The translations under genes and the position numbers were made by a program. A stretch of DNA of 64,000 nt, taken from the NCBI RefSeq assembly GCF_030463565.1, contig NC_134643.1, positions 4,536,001 to 4,600,000 of the forward strand, in the 5' to 3' direction. Position 1 is the first letter of the stretch. The number at the start of each line of letters is the position of its first letter. Under the pieces are notes generated by a model. The model searched no databases, was not told the origin of the DNA, and worked only from the letters and a program-made list of their open reading frames with translations. The DNA comes from Pelecanus crispus (taxonomy: Eukaryota; Chordata; Aves; Pelecaniformes; Pelecanidae). Positions 36,798-48,400 of this stretch are shown here, in pieces.

Positions 36798-36813
36798 ATG
36801 CCGTTCCGCAAAG
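36798..36813 (+). CDS. PFKFB3: PFKFB3 alternative first coding exon (MPFRK isoform)
   Basis: ATG CCG TTC CGC AAA G|GTAGGG gives MPFRK plus one base, phase 1. Joined to the acceptor at 63160 it reads [20 protein letters not shown], which matches the start of the known human PFKFB3 isoform with the MPFRKACGPKLTNSPT terminus. The donor phase equals that of the canonical exon 1 at 57866, so both splice to the same exon 2. Such a five-residue match with correct phase, gene order and orientation is unlikely by chance. Start context is weak (C at -3). The resulting intron would be 26.3 kb. Confidence 0.85.
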
Positions 36814-36895
36814 GTAGGGGCTGGGTCGGGGGGGCAGCACCCCGGGGTGGGGGCACCTGGGGGACCGGGGCTGGGGGCCGTGCCCCCGGCGCCTC
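36814..36895 (+). other. G-rich tract after exon 1 donor
   Basis: Several runs of three to seven G separated by short loops begin right after the splice donor, a pattern able to form G-quadruplex in DNA or pre-mRNA. Function is not shown. Confidence 0.5.
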
Positions 36896-39800
36896 CTTGC
36901 AGGGGTGGGAGATGGGAGCACCGGGCTCTGCCTGGCTTCGCTGCGCCGCCGGCTGTCGGGGGAGGATGGGGGGCACCCCGCGATGCTGGGGGGCGGGGGA
37001 GAAACGCAGCCTGCAAAGGGCAGCTGTTCCCCCTCCGCCTTCCCTTGGCTGGGGGGTGTTTCGGTCTCGCCTTGCTCTGGGGGAATAAGCTGCTCTGGGT
37101 GGTGCAAGGGCTGAGGAGGAGAAGGAAGCAGGAGGTTTCTGGGCAGGGGGGTGCTGCTGGGGGGGTTGTTTGGGGCGATGCAGGCTGAGAACTGGCAACC
37201 TGCGTGCATTTGTGGTGGTTCTTGGGAGCTGCTCAGCTGGAGGAACTGTGCTGTTGGGAGCCTGGGAGGAGAGACCGGGGAGGTAAATTTGCGCTTTTGA
37301 GAGGGGTACCCCACCTGGGCAGCCCTTTCACGCCATGGTGCTCGCCCGGTCTGCACCCCAAACCGTCTCTTTTTCCCAAAAACTCCATCCCAGCAGCTGG
37401 CAGACATCCACCTTGCCATCCCCTGGCTTGGAAGCGTGGGGCAAGAAGGACCCAGCTATGAGACCTAAAGCCCTAAGGGCTGCTCCTGTGCTGCCCCATG
37501 GGGGGGGATGGATTTTTCCATCCTCTCCAGGCTTCTGTGAAGCAGAGGCCCTTAATGTCACCCCCTCCTCATCCCAGAGGGTATCATAGCACGGGCATGG
37601 TGGGGCACAGAGGAGGATGCTCGTGGTGGCCCCTTGTCCTAGCAGGCCTGTTGGGAGGAGAAGAGGCAGGGGAAAAGTCTCCTCCAGGAGACACAAAAGC
37701 CAGGGGAGGCAGGGTTAAGTCGGGATGTGCAAGGAAACGGCGAGAAGATGCTGCTCAGCATCTAACCCAGGAGTCTCTGGACTGATGGGCAGCCGGTGCC
37801 ACGCCGGGGGCTGGCGGTGCTGGGGCAGGGGCAGAGGGTACCGCTGCAGAGATGCTACACACTGAGGCTGGCACAGCATGAAAAGGCAGCAGGGAGGGAA
37901 TGAAAATTTGTGAGAGGGAGATGCATGTGTTTTTCTCGCCTCTCCCTGCCCTGGGGAGGATGTTTTGGGTGTGCAGCAGTTTGCCCGCAATGATGTTCAC
38001 GGAGCCCCATCATCTCAGGCACAGAGATTTATGTTGCCTTTTAAGGCTCAGTGAAGCGTGATGTGGTTCACACCCTCGCATTTTGACAGCGCAGCAGACT
38101 TCAGGTCTTGCTTTAATTTTCGGTGATAAACGGATTCGTTTAGAGCAGAAGGAGAGCTGCTGGGGGGTGGGCGGTTGGAGGAAAGCAGAGCGTGTCAGGC
38201 TTTAGAAATGCTGAGCCCTTGGGGGTTGAGCGTGGAGCGCTGGTGGGAGCTTCCCATGTTGGAGGGCAGCTCGTGTGGCCCCGCTGCAGCCTCAGCAGGG
38301 ATCCCAGTGCTAGAAACGACAGGCAGGTCTCCAGCACTTGGGGACACATCGTGAGTTTGCAGTAACGAGGATGCATTTCCATGTGGTCTGGCCCAGCACA
38401 CCTGAATTAGGGAGGACCTATTTGTTGGGGCACCATACCACGCTTGCCGTTGCCGCTAGGTACCTGGGGCACAGCTAACCTGCAAGTCCTCGGGACCCTG
38501 CTATGGGCAATTTGGTTCTGCAACCATTGTATCACCCTCGCAGCCATACCTCCTCTACAAACTTCCTCCAGAGGTCAACCTTGAAATGTCAGAACAGCAG
38601 CCAGCAGCTCCCTACATCAGCTTGCAGCTCCACCTTGGGAAGGTCCAACGTGGCAGAGAGGCCAGCATGGATGGGTTTTGTCCATCGCTTGTGCACATGC
38701 ATGCTCAGCTCATGCTGGAGACCCCCCAAGGACCCCTTCTTCTTGCAGACGGAGACTGTAAGACTCGCTTAGACTAGAAGAGAGTGTGTGAGTTTGGCCA
38801 TGACAACGCTTGTAGAGGTTCTCTGTAAGGCCTGGCTGCAGTCTGTGTAGATGCGACCCCAGCTGAGAGCATCCCGTTGGGTTGGTGGGACCCCATGTCA
38901 CCAGCTGTGCCCAGAGCACTGCTCAGTGGCTGCAGCTGAGCTGCCTGGGCTTCCCATGGGCACATCTATAAGCCACCGGGCAAGAGGGCTGTGGAGAGCA
39001 CAGTCTTCTGGCTGCCCTTCAAAAGCTGCACAGAATGAGCTGTCCATATCCTTAGTTTGCAGAAGAGTCAGGCATGAAGATACTTCCTCTGTAGTTCAAC
39101 TTGGTGCATTAAAAATCCTTGCTGAAGGTAGTGGCTTCAGCTGGATTGGAGTCAGGATGCCTGCTCAATCCTCCCAGAGGAAAACGAGGACTCCAGCCAG
39201 CTCAGCAAGGAGGCTGAGCCTTTCCTTTGGGAGCCTTTTGGGAACAGCGTCTCACCCCAGGGCTTGCTTACCGCCACCCAGATCCGGGGTGCAAAGAGGA
39301 GGCTCTGCCTAAAGGCTGCTGCTCTGCAAACCCCAGGTAGCTTGAGGCACAGGGAGACTTCGAGATGTGCATTTTGGAGGCCGAGCTGTCTCTGCACACC
39401 CCTGTGTGTGGAAATGGATTATCCTGGGGAGTAAAATGCAAACTCCACCCCTAGCTCTGCCGGTTTCTCACCGCTTGCAGCTTTGGCATCACTTTCCCAG
39501 GTCTTCCCAACAAGTCTGTGCTAAATCCTCATTGCCTTGGCTCTGTTCTGCCTCCTTTCTCTCTGGGCATCGTAGCCAGTGGCATTGCCCCAGGACCTGC
39601 ACTTCATGTCTGTACAACAGTTGCCATTTAGCTGACCTCAACGCATCTGGCAGTTTCCAGTATTAAAGAAAGGTAATGTCCTCGAGACATGCTCAAGGAC
39701 AGCAAGAAGGAATGAGCTTAGGGCAGGAATTAATTTCTTACAGAATCACCGCATCAGCTGGGAGCGCTGGAGAAAGTGCTGATCCCCAAGCAGTGCTGTT

Positions 39801-42205
39801 ACGCTGGCAAAGCCCCATCCATGGCTACAGCTCTACTGGCAGGAGGTGTTGGGAGCTTTCACTTAAAATGCCCTTTGCCATGCCTGAAAAATATGATTTA
39901 ATTACTGCAGCTGACGTGAGGAAGCCTGGGAGCGCGCAGGTGATAAGCAGCCAGGATATTGCCAGAGCGCGGGACATTTGTCATTTGTCAAAGGACAAAT
40001 GAAATGCTGGTGGTGTTGCTGGCTGGGAAGGAGCTGGAGATAAGAGTGAAAACCAGCGAGCAGAGATCGAATGCGTGATGCTGGGAGCGACTGGCTCCCC
40101 AGGGTATGGGTACAGCCATTAGCAAGTTGGCGAGGGCATGACAGATGCGTGGTGCAAGGTGCTTCCCAGTTGAAAAAAAAAAGCATGGCACCACAAATAT
40201 ATATATTTATGGGTATATATAAAGGTGTAGGTTGGCTTTGAGCTGTTGGACTGGAGGACCTGCTGGGTGCTGCTTGGATCACCCGTCATCAGGGCATGTT
40301 ACTGCTCATGTGAGCAAAGGATCCTGTGTGGTGATGCGTGGGTTGAGTTGGGAAAGAAAGAGGACTCAGGGCTCTGCTTGATGAGGGGGCAGATTCTAGA
40401 ATCATTGGTGTTGATTTTGTCTGTTGATCGTCTTCTCTGGGACCGCTGAGGAGGATCATGCTGGTGGCAGAGGTGGGCCTGGATGGATGCAGGCTGTGGT
40501 TTGGAGAGGTGGTGGTGGATGCCGTGTCCCTGCAAAGGAGCTCTGCTGGCATGGACACCGGCTGCGGTTCTGCAACAGCAGTGCAACCCCAGGCAGGGGA
40601 GGAGCTTGGATGCAGGCAGCCGACTGTGCTGAGCATGCTGTCTTCACAAGATAAGTGAGAAGAGCTCATAGTAAGGTGGAGATTAGAAGAGCCATGGGCA
40701 TGATGGACCAGCATTGGATCCTGTGCAGCACCTGGAGGAACAGCCACAGCTTGCAGAAGCAAGAGAAGAAGGAGGGATGCTGGAAAAAGCACAAGCACAG
40801 CGGTCGAGCAGCTCCTGAGGGGTCTGAGGCTGAAACCTCAGCTCTGTCCTTCATGTGCCGGGCTGGCAGTGGGAAAGCAAGCGGTGCCTCATAGTCGCTG
40901 CACTCATGAGTTGGATTAAACACCGCTTCCCAGGCTGAGGGCGATCTGGTGGGTGTCCTTGCATATGTCACATGGGGTGAGATGGCTCGCACCTTCCCTA
41001 GCCCTCTGGAGGGAGGTGTACAGCATAAGCCAGATGGCCAGGTCCCCCCAGGAGGCAATGAGAGGCAGGCCCAGAGGAGGGTGCTTTGATGATGGGTAGG
41101 CTCAATGGCCCCAGTGGCAACCTCTCCATTGCCATTGACCTCAAGGAGAGCCAGACACTTGGCTCCAAGCTGGCAGCATGCAGCTGAGATGAATAAAACC
41201 TCAGGGCTAGCAAGGGGCTGGAGGAGCTGAGCACCCACCATGCAGTGGGGAGCATGAGGTTTGAAAAACCAGCCCTAATCTTCCAAAGGTTCTTCCTCCA
41301 CAAGGACCTATTCACTCACCTTCAGCCAAGTTGTCTGGAGATCTTGGAGACTCTATAACAGCAACCCCGAAATCCAGCCCTTGGGATGCTTACAGGGCAC
41401 AGAGCTGCTCTGCAGAGACCTCACTGTGTGTCGCATCTACTGACCCCACTGCAGATATGGATGTCTCTCAACCACCACATCCCAGCCACGATGCGGGGCT
41501 TGTCTGCATGGCGATTTGCAGCATCCCACCACGCTGGGTGGCGAAGAGCACCTGGTAGACCTGCACAAAGCCCTGCTGATGTCCACCCTCCTGTGGCTCC
41601 TCTCTGCTGGTGGCCATCAGAGCAATCTCCTGTGAGCAGTTCCTATCCAAAGGTGGGAGAAGTTATTATACAGCAGGAAAAGTGATAACAGGAGTTGTTT
41701 TGGCAGGAGAAGTGCCCTGGTGGGGATGACATTGTGGAGGTGATTTCTGCCACCAAACGCTGCACTTTCCAGCCGCGTGGTGGGAGGAGCGGGTAGACAG
41801 CCTGGCTGCTATAACAATACTGCTCTTTATTAAGCCTTTTTGCTCTCTGTTAGCAGAAATTGTGACGTCTTCTGGTCTCACTTCTGCTTGCTGAGATCAA
41901 GGAGGCTCTTGTTAGCAGGAGCAGAGGTGCCTTTTGCATGTGAGCATGAAGGAAAAGGGCAGGACAGTGCCACATCCCGGCGTTATTTGTGCTGCATGTC
42001 CCCTTCCCTATCAAGCGCTTCCTTGATATCACAGCTCCTGCAGATAGTCAGATTATAACACCCTCTGATGGGAAACTATCTGCTTTTGCAGAGTGATTAC
42101 AGCTAAGGGCGGAGATGTGCCTTTCTGCAGCTTTTTGGTATTAAAAAGGATCACTTCGTCACCTTGGGCTGCTTTCTGGCTTGCTGGCAGTGCCCTGCAA
42201 ATCCA

Positions 42206-42372
42206 CATGCTGCTGCGTTTGCTGGTCACGTCACCCGTCGCTCCTCAATGTCGTGGTTTCCTGGCAGGCTTGGAAAAACTTTTTATCCGCATGCTGCTGT
42301 GTTTGCTGGTCACGTCACCCGTCGCTCCTCGATGTCGTGCTTTCCTGGCAGGCTTGGAAAACTTTTTATCCG
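42206..42372. repeat. 84-bp tandem duplication with CRE/HRE-type core
   Basis: Copy 1 (42206-42289) and copy 2 (42290-42372) differ at only a few bases plus one missing A. Each holds TCACGTCA (42226-42233 and 42310-42317), which contains an ACGTG hypoxia-element core on the minus strand and resembles a CRE. The pair lies between the two PFKFB3 promoters. An enhancer role is inference. Confidence 0.9.
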
Positions 42373-43876
42373 GTGCTTCCCATCAAAGGCACCGGGGAGG
42401 ACTTGCGAGTGTCGATGCGTCCCTGCGGGGGCCGTCCCAGTGACGGTAACGGTGACAGTGGCAGCGTGGGTGTCTGCTCACAGCCGTCTGCTCAAAGGGC
42501 AGGGAAGAAACGTGCGGCAGGGCTGGCCCCGGCTCTCCTGACTCACCGGCTCGTGCCTGAGTCAAACCATTGCCTTGTTTTCAACGAATACCTTTCCTGG
42601 AAGGTTGGAAACCCCCTCGTGTCCTGCTTTGCCCCCTGGCCAGTATTTCTTGCCAGGATATTTCCCTTCTGGCTCTTGGCTTCGTTTCATGCCCTTTCGC
42701 CTCGCTGGCCTCTTGAGCGAGACGTGAGTAAATGACCCAAAGGAGCAGGTGTCTGTCCCGCCATCACGCCCGTCCCAGCATGTCCCTGCTCCCTGCAGCT
42801 CCAAGAAAGCACTTGGTGAGCATGACCTCTCCACTGCCTCTTTGACATTATGCTTTCTTTAGCTTTTACGACCACTCATGGAGAGTTTTCAATGGGTTTA
42901 AGGAGGTGCTGTGCCTAGCAGTTGTGTTCCCAATGGTGCTCATGGGGTTGTGCACAACCAAGCAGCGAAGCCCACCACGCGTCATGGCTTTGGTGCGGGG
43001 GAGGACATGCCAGGCTGTGGTGGGGAGTGGGATGTCCTTGGCTGCCAGCAGCTGGAGGTGGGACCACCACCCAACTTGAAACTGGGGAAGGAAGCTTGTA
43101 AAGGGTGTGCAGCTCCCGTGGGGGAGCTGTAAGGTCCAGTGGGGGTTTTTGGGACCCACTTTGCGCCCCAGTCACTCCACAGAAACCAGATGGTGGGAAG
43201 AGACAGGTTGTTACAGCCTCTCAGACTTCCTGAGTCTGGGAATTGAAACCACGTAAAGATGCAGTCGCTGATAGCATCTCCCTCATCTCCTAACCTGGGA
43301 GCAGGCAGATATGCCTGTAACCTGCCTTCCCAGGGCCAGCAACCCACTGATCAACTTGGAATGCTGGAAAACCTTCCTCTTGGTGTCCTGCCTCACTCCT
43401 GCATGGATGGAGGACTCTCCTGTGCTGTCCTTACATGGTGAACAGGCATGACCCCGGTGCTTCCTATCCATGCCGCCAGCTGAAGACTGAGCTTGGTGGC
43501 CACATTACGTAGGAAAAGCCGAGCTGGCTGCGCTAGGCTGGGCTTGGACCATGGAGAAGGGTCTCACCCCTCTGCAGGGAGCTCAGCACGGGCTTGGACT
43601 TTACCCCAGTGCTCAGATCACACCACCACACCCCCCGGGCCACTTCTGCACCTGGCATCCCACCATCTCTGACATTCCTCTTGCCATCAGGAGCCCGTGC
43701 CGGCAGGGCGGCTGGCATGCCAAACCCTTCCCTAACACACCCTCAGCGATGGAGAAATTCATCTCGGCATAAAACGACTCCAAAGGCTTTAAATCAGATG
43801 ACCACGGGTTTTTCATGGAGGGACGTGGGAGGATTTCAAAACCAGCAGCCAGCGAGGCGTGATCCCTGTTTGCCCG

Positions 43877-43914
43877 GTGCGTGCGTACGCACACGCACAC
43901 GCAGGCACGCACGT
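43877..43914. repeat. Alternating purine-pyrimidine tract
   Basis: A GTGCGTGCGTACGCACACGC run includes the 12-bp palindrome GTGCGTACGCAC, then further GCAC repeats. Such sequence favours left-handed DNA. No gene is associated. Confidence 0.75.
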
Positions 43915-45284
43915 CTCTGCAGGGCACCCCTTTTTTCCTCCCCCCCCCCGCCTAACCATGTTTTAAGGCTCAAAAAAAAAGGGGATGGGGGACAGGCCCT
44001 GGTTGGGAGTCAAGATCAAAGTTACACAAGCAGTTTCAAACTGCCCTTGTGTTTTCCCCTGGGGGACTCCTTGTCCTCCCAGGAGGGATTAGGCTTTCCC
44101 TAATACCTAGGCAACTTTTCCTATACCTACCTTAAACCTTCCTTGCTATTGAGGGTAGTTATAATTTTCTTAATAACATCCTTTTTCAGACTGAAAGCTG
44201 TTCCCACATCTTCCGCCCCTGCTTTCTCCTTCCTGGAGCACAAAATCGCTCTCATTTTGTGCTCTGCCATATATTCCATTCTGGAAACAACTCCTTGGTG
44301 TTGCCCACCCTGGCCTGTCCCAGATTAAACCTCTTCCCAAAAGCATGGGGCCCAGAGTGAGATGTGCCCTTCTCTGGTGCTGAGGAACCAGCACCATCCG
44401 GGCCAGAAAAGTAAACCTCCTACATTTTCTATACCACCCTCCTGCTAAAACACCCTGGAATTGGGCTTTTCTTTTGGTTTTTCATTATTATTATTTTTTC
44501 TCCAGGGGCATCATGCTCTTTGTTCATAGTTGGCTGCTGAGATTTGTTTATTCCCCCTCTCCCCAGTCCTTCAGTCCTCACTGGAGGATTTCCAGCTTTA
44601 TCACTCGAGGCAGGGGAAACTGAGGCATGGGAGGGTGCAGCGATACCCTGGAGGCCGCTGTGATTGTGGCTTTAGCTGCTCTCATCTGCAGATCCAGCGC
44701 TCTCCGCATCAAACCTGGCTGTGCCGGAGCACCCTGCAGCGCGTCCCCCATGTTGGTACATTTTGGTGTGATCCCTGGTCCAGACCTTACTGTAGTGCGG
44801 CGTGGAGCTTCAAAATCAACCCGTTTGGGTAGGAGCAGGGTGTTAAAACCCCACCTGGGGAGATTTGAGTTGGAAATAGGGGAAAGCTTTGCTCAGCCCT
44901 GGAATAGGTCATTTGAGGACAGGGTGGGGAGTCTGAGACGGACAAGTATCTCTCTGTGAAACGGCTTGGGGAGAAATAATGCTGCTTCGGGGCTGGGGAA
45001 GGGGTGATGATAAATCCGCTGGGAAAAGGAGGTGTTGCTGTGTTCCTGCGCAGCCCCGGTCCCGGTTTGGGCTCACCTGCTGGGGCCGGCAGCCCTCAGC
45101 AGATGGAATTTGGACAGGGACGCGGCAGGGCTGGTGTTAAATGGCCGCAACCCTCCAGACAACCTGATTTATTCCCCTCCCCGACGCCTTGGCAGTCAGC
45201 TCTGAAGCTTGTTTGCCCAACCTGATGCAGGGAGAGCCTTTTGCAGGGCAGCGAGGTGAACTTGTTTACCGATTTATTTATTAT

Positions 45285-45420
45285 TTTTCGGCCGCGTGCG
45301 GCGTGCTGGCACGCGGCTGCCGGCGGGAGCCCACGCTTGGCCGCCCAAGAGGGACGGCGGGAGCGCAGGGCTGCCGAGCATGTGCCGGCCCCGGGAAGCC
45401 GCACGGGCTGTGCATGCCCC
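45285..45420. promoter_or_regulatory. Small CpG-rich patch with clustered RCGTG motifs
   Basis: A CpG-dense patch inside the long intron contains the inverted repeat GCCGCGTGC (45291-45299) and GCACGCGGC (45309-45317), with a further GCGTG at 45301-45305. That makes three hypoxia-element cores in 27 bp. It could be an intronic enhancer or a minor promoter. There is no direct evidence. Confidence 0.35.
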
Positions 45421-48400
45421 GTTCACATGCACGCAGGGAGAAAACGCTGCCAGCCTCTGCTTTCCTGACCTCTCCGTCACCCAGCACCACCACCGTCCCT
45501 CCCAGCAGCTGCAGCCTCCTCCGGAGACACGCGAAAGGGGCATGAGCAGCTACCGCCGGTGCCGGGGGGCTGCTGGGCTTTCCGGCTATTTGCAGGAAAG
45601 CTGGAGAACAGCTGAGCCCGGTAAACAACGGGGACAACACGCCGGGACAGGAGGTGTTTTTCTCCCAGTGGTACCGGGAGAAAAATCGGGCGTCTTGCCT
45701 CCTGCACCCAGATCTGGCCACAAGCCCCACGGAGGGATGTGACTTCCCGTTTTTGGTCTCTCCGGAGCCAGGACGCTCCGGCTGCTTCTGCTAGGGGATG
45801 AGCAGGAGGATGGGTTGCACTGCGCGTGTCTTGCTCGTGGGCTTGAAGGCAGGGACTCGGGGACTGAGTGCCTGACCCAAGGACATTGAATTTGCCTGCC
45901 CCTAACAATGCAGACAGGCACTGCCGGGTTATCCTGCACAAGTGGAGAATAAAGTCTCCTTACTCAACGATACAAATTTATTTGTCCCTTCATCCCAGAT
46001 ATGATCCAGGCGAGCATCCCATGTTGATGCTAATAGTAGACTCCAGCATGCCTGGTGCAGAAATTTGAGGTTTTGATTTGTTTTTTCTGCCACTCACTGA
46101 TTTTCTTAGAAATCTTCCTTATTAGCAAGGGATTTCTAACAGGAACAGCAGGATGCAGCTGAGGCTGTGATTTGGGCTTGGGCAACCCCATGAAGCCCCT
46201 CCATCCCCAGCACCGTGGGATGCTGCCCCACTTTGTGCCAACACCACTGCTCCAGGGATGGATCCACACTTGCAAAACAACATTCCCTTTGCAAAAAATA
46301 TAAAAATATCACAGAAAAAAAAGCTGGTGTCCTTTTTTTTCCCAGCCTGAGTCTGTTTCCGAGCTGGAATGCTGGATCCAGTTCATAGCTGAGGACGAGG
46401 CTTTGGGGTGGGAAAACGGACTCGGAAGCGGTTTCACCGCCGAAATCTCCATGTTGTTGAACCGACAAAGCAGGATGAGTCCAGACAGAAGAGGCACCTG
46501 CCAGCAATGGTTTTTGTGTTTATTTGTTTCTCCAAGGTTGATTTGCCAAAGGCAGGGAATGGATTTCCACCTCCTACCAGCTGTGAAGAACATATACATG
46601 GGGGAACGCAGTCAGCGAGGCCTTTGGTTCTCTTAGACGTGAAATCACCTCTGGTTGCTGCCACGTTTCCCCTCTCCTTTTTTTCTTTTCATAATTTTTG
46701 GGTGCAGCTGAGCTGCTCGGAAACTAACATAAGTCAAACACATTGGCACCGTAAATAAGAAAGCAATTTAATAAAACATTAAATGGTTTATGACAGCAAT
46801 TTGGGCAACTTCTTGGTGGAGGACATGAGGGTAGGAAGAGGTCTTTTTTGGGTATGGCTTTACCAGTCCAGATTTTGGAAAACCTGAGGTTGCCTTCTCT
46901 GGCTTGGCTTTGGATGTCCTTGCAGCAATGGGGTTGGGTGGCCTTGGTGGCTAACGGCCCGGCTGCAAACAAGACAAGACAAGGCAACGTGGGATGAGGC
47001 TGGCATGTGCCAGTGCCGAGTCTTAGTCACCCTGTTTCGTTGATGACTGACTCTGTCTGAATGCAAAAGGACCAGATTTTTGAGTGGCATCCGAAGGCAG
47101 AAGCGACGCGGGCTGCCAGGGATCAAGGCGGTTGCGTGTGCTCCTGCACGTGTCCAAGGAAACTGTGCTTCTCCAGGTGTGGAGGGCGGGAATGGACCCT
47201 CTCTGAGATGGGCTTTCAGGGCTATTTAGCTGGTCAACTCTGGAATGAGCGTCTGTGGTTAAGGCAGGACAGGGAGGGGACATACAACGCATCTGTGCTC
47301 AGAGCATGTCCTGCAGATACGGGGGACTGCACCTACTGTGACCCTCTGGCCACCCTTGCCTTCAGCCCAAACCCATGCTGGTGGGATCCCCATTAGCCAC
47401 AACTGCACAAAGACCTTGCTTTTGCATAGCTGGCAGGTTTAGGAAATGCTCTGGGCTCTGCCCATGCAAACCTCCATGGATCTTGGCACCCCAATGGGTG
47501 CAGACTGTAGTTCCCGTTAGCTCAATGCACGGGTCGGGAGACACAACCATCCATCTGACCCACGAGGCATCACAAGCACCTTCACCCAGCAGTGGGAATG
47601 AGGTGCCCATCATTTAGGTGCCTGGGACTATCCAAGCCGGGGTGATAAATGCACAACATGAAGCAAAGGAAAGTCGTGCCTTGAGCCCAAGCCTGGTTCC
47701 CTTTCTTTATTGTTGGCAGGAGAGTTGGCAGGAGAGCCTGCATGGCAGTTGGGTGGCTGTCAGATCTCTTGTTGACTCAGGCCACTCTCTAGCAGTTGTT
47801 TTCATTCAGCCTGAGCGCCGAGTAAACAGCCGGGCTGGGAAATGTGAAACCCTCACTCTGACCTTGCCGTCACCGCAGGCGTCAGCCCAGGGAGGTGCAA
47901 GCGGAGAAGCACGAACCCACCGGCACGGTGCAAAGGAGCATGTGGGCATGGTGGGGATGTAGACATGGGATAAGCCCATGTCTCCTGTAGTCATTTGTTT
48001 GGTTTTCAAGGAGCGAAGGAAAAATTGAACCCTATTTGGGACACAGAGTTTGTGCTGTGATTCCCTGATAAGTGGTGTTGCCAGAAATACTGAAGCAGAT
48101 GTAATAAAAGTGGTTTTCCCCCTTCTCCGTCGTATTCGGTGGGGACAGCTTTTGGTCAATGGCCAGCATATGCTTCCATCTGTGCCATCCCCTCATGGCT
48201 CTGACTCTCAGCTCAAGTAACAGCAGTTGTTTTGGGAGGAAACTGGGGCACCCTCCGTGCTATGAAGCACAGCATCTTCCCTTGTGATCCCTACCAAGCT
48301 GCCAGGTACCCAAACATGGGTTTGCTACTATATGTTAAACTCCAGGGCAGAAATCTCAACATTCAGCTGAATTTTCTTTTTTTTTTTTTCCAAGGAGCTG

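Noticed and set aside
36428-37198. 256-codon minus-strand open frame opposite the MPFRK exon
   Set aside because: Proline/arginine-rich composition with overlapping open frames on both strands; explained by G+C content rather than coding.
45281-45742. Overlapping 148-149 codon frames on both strands
   Set aside because: Both occupy the same CpG-rich patch with no family resemblance; mutual shadows.
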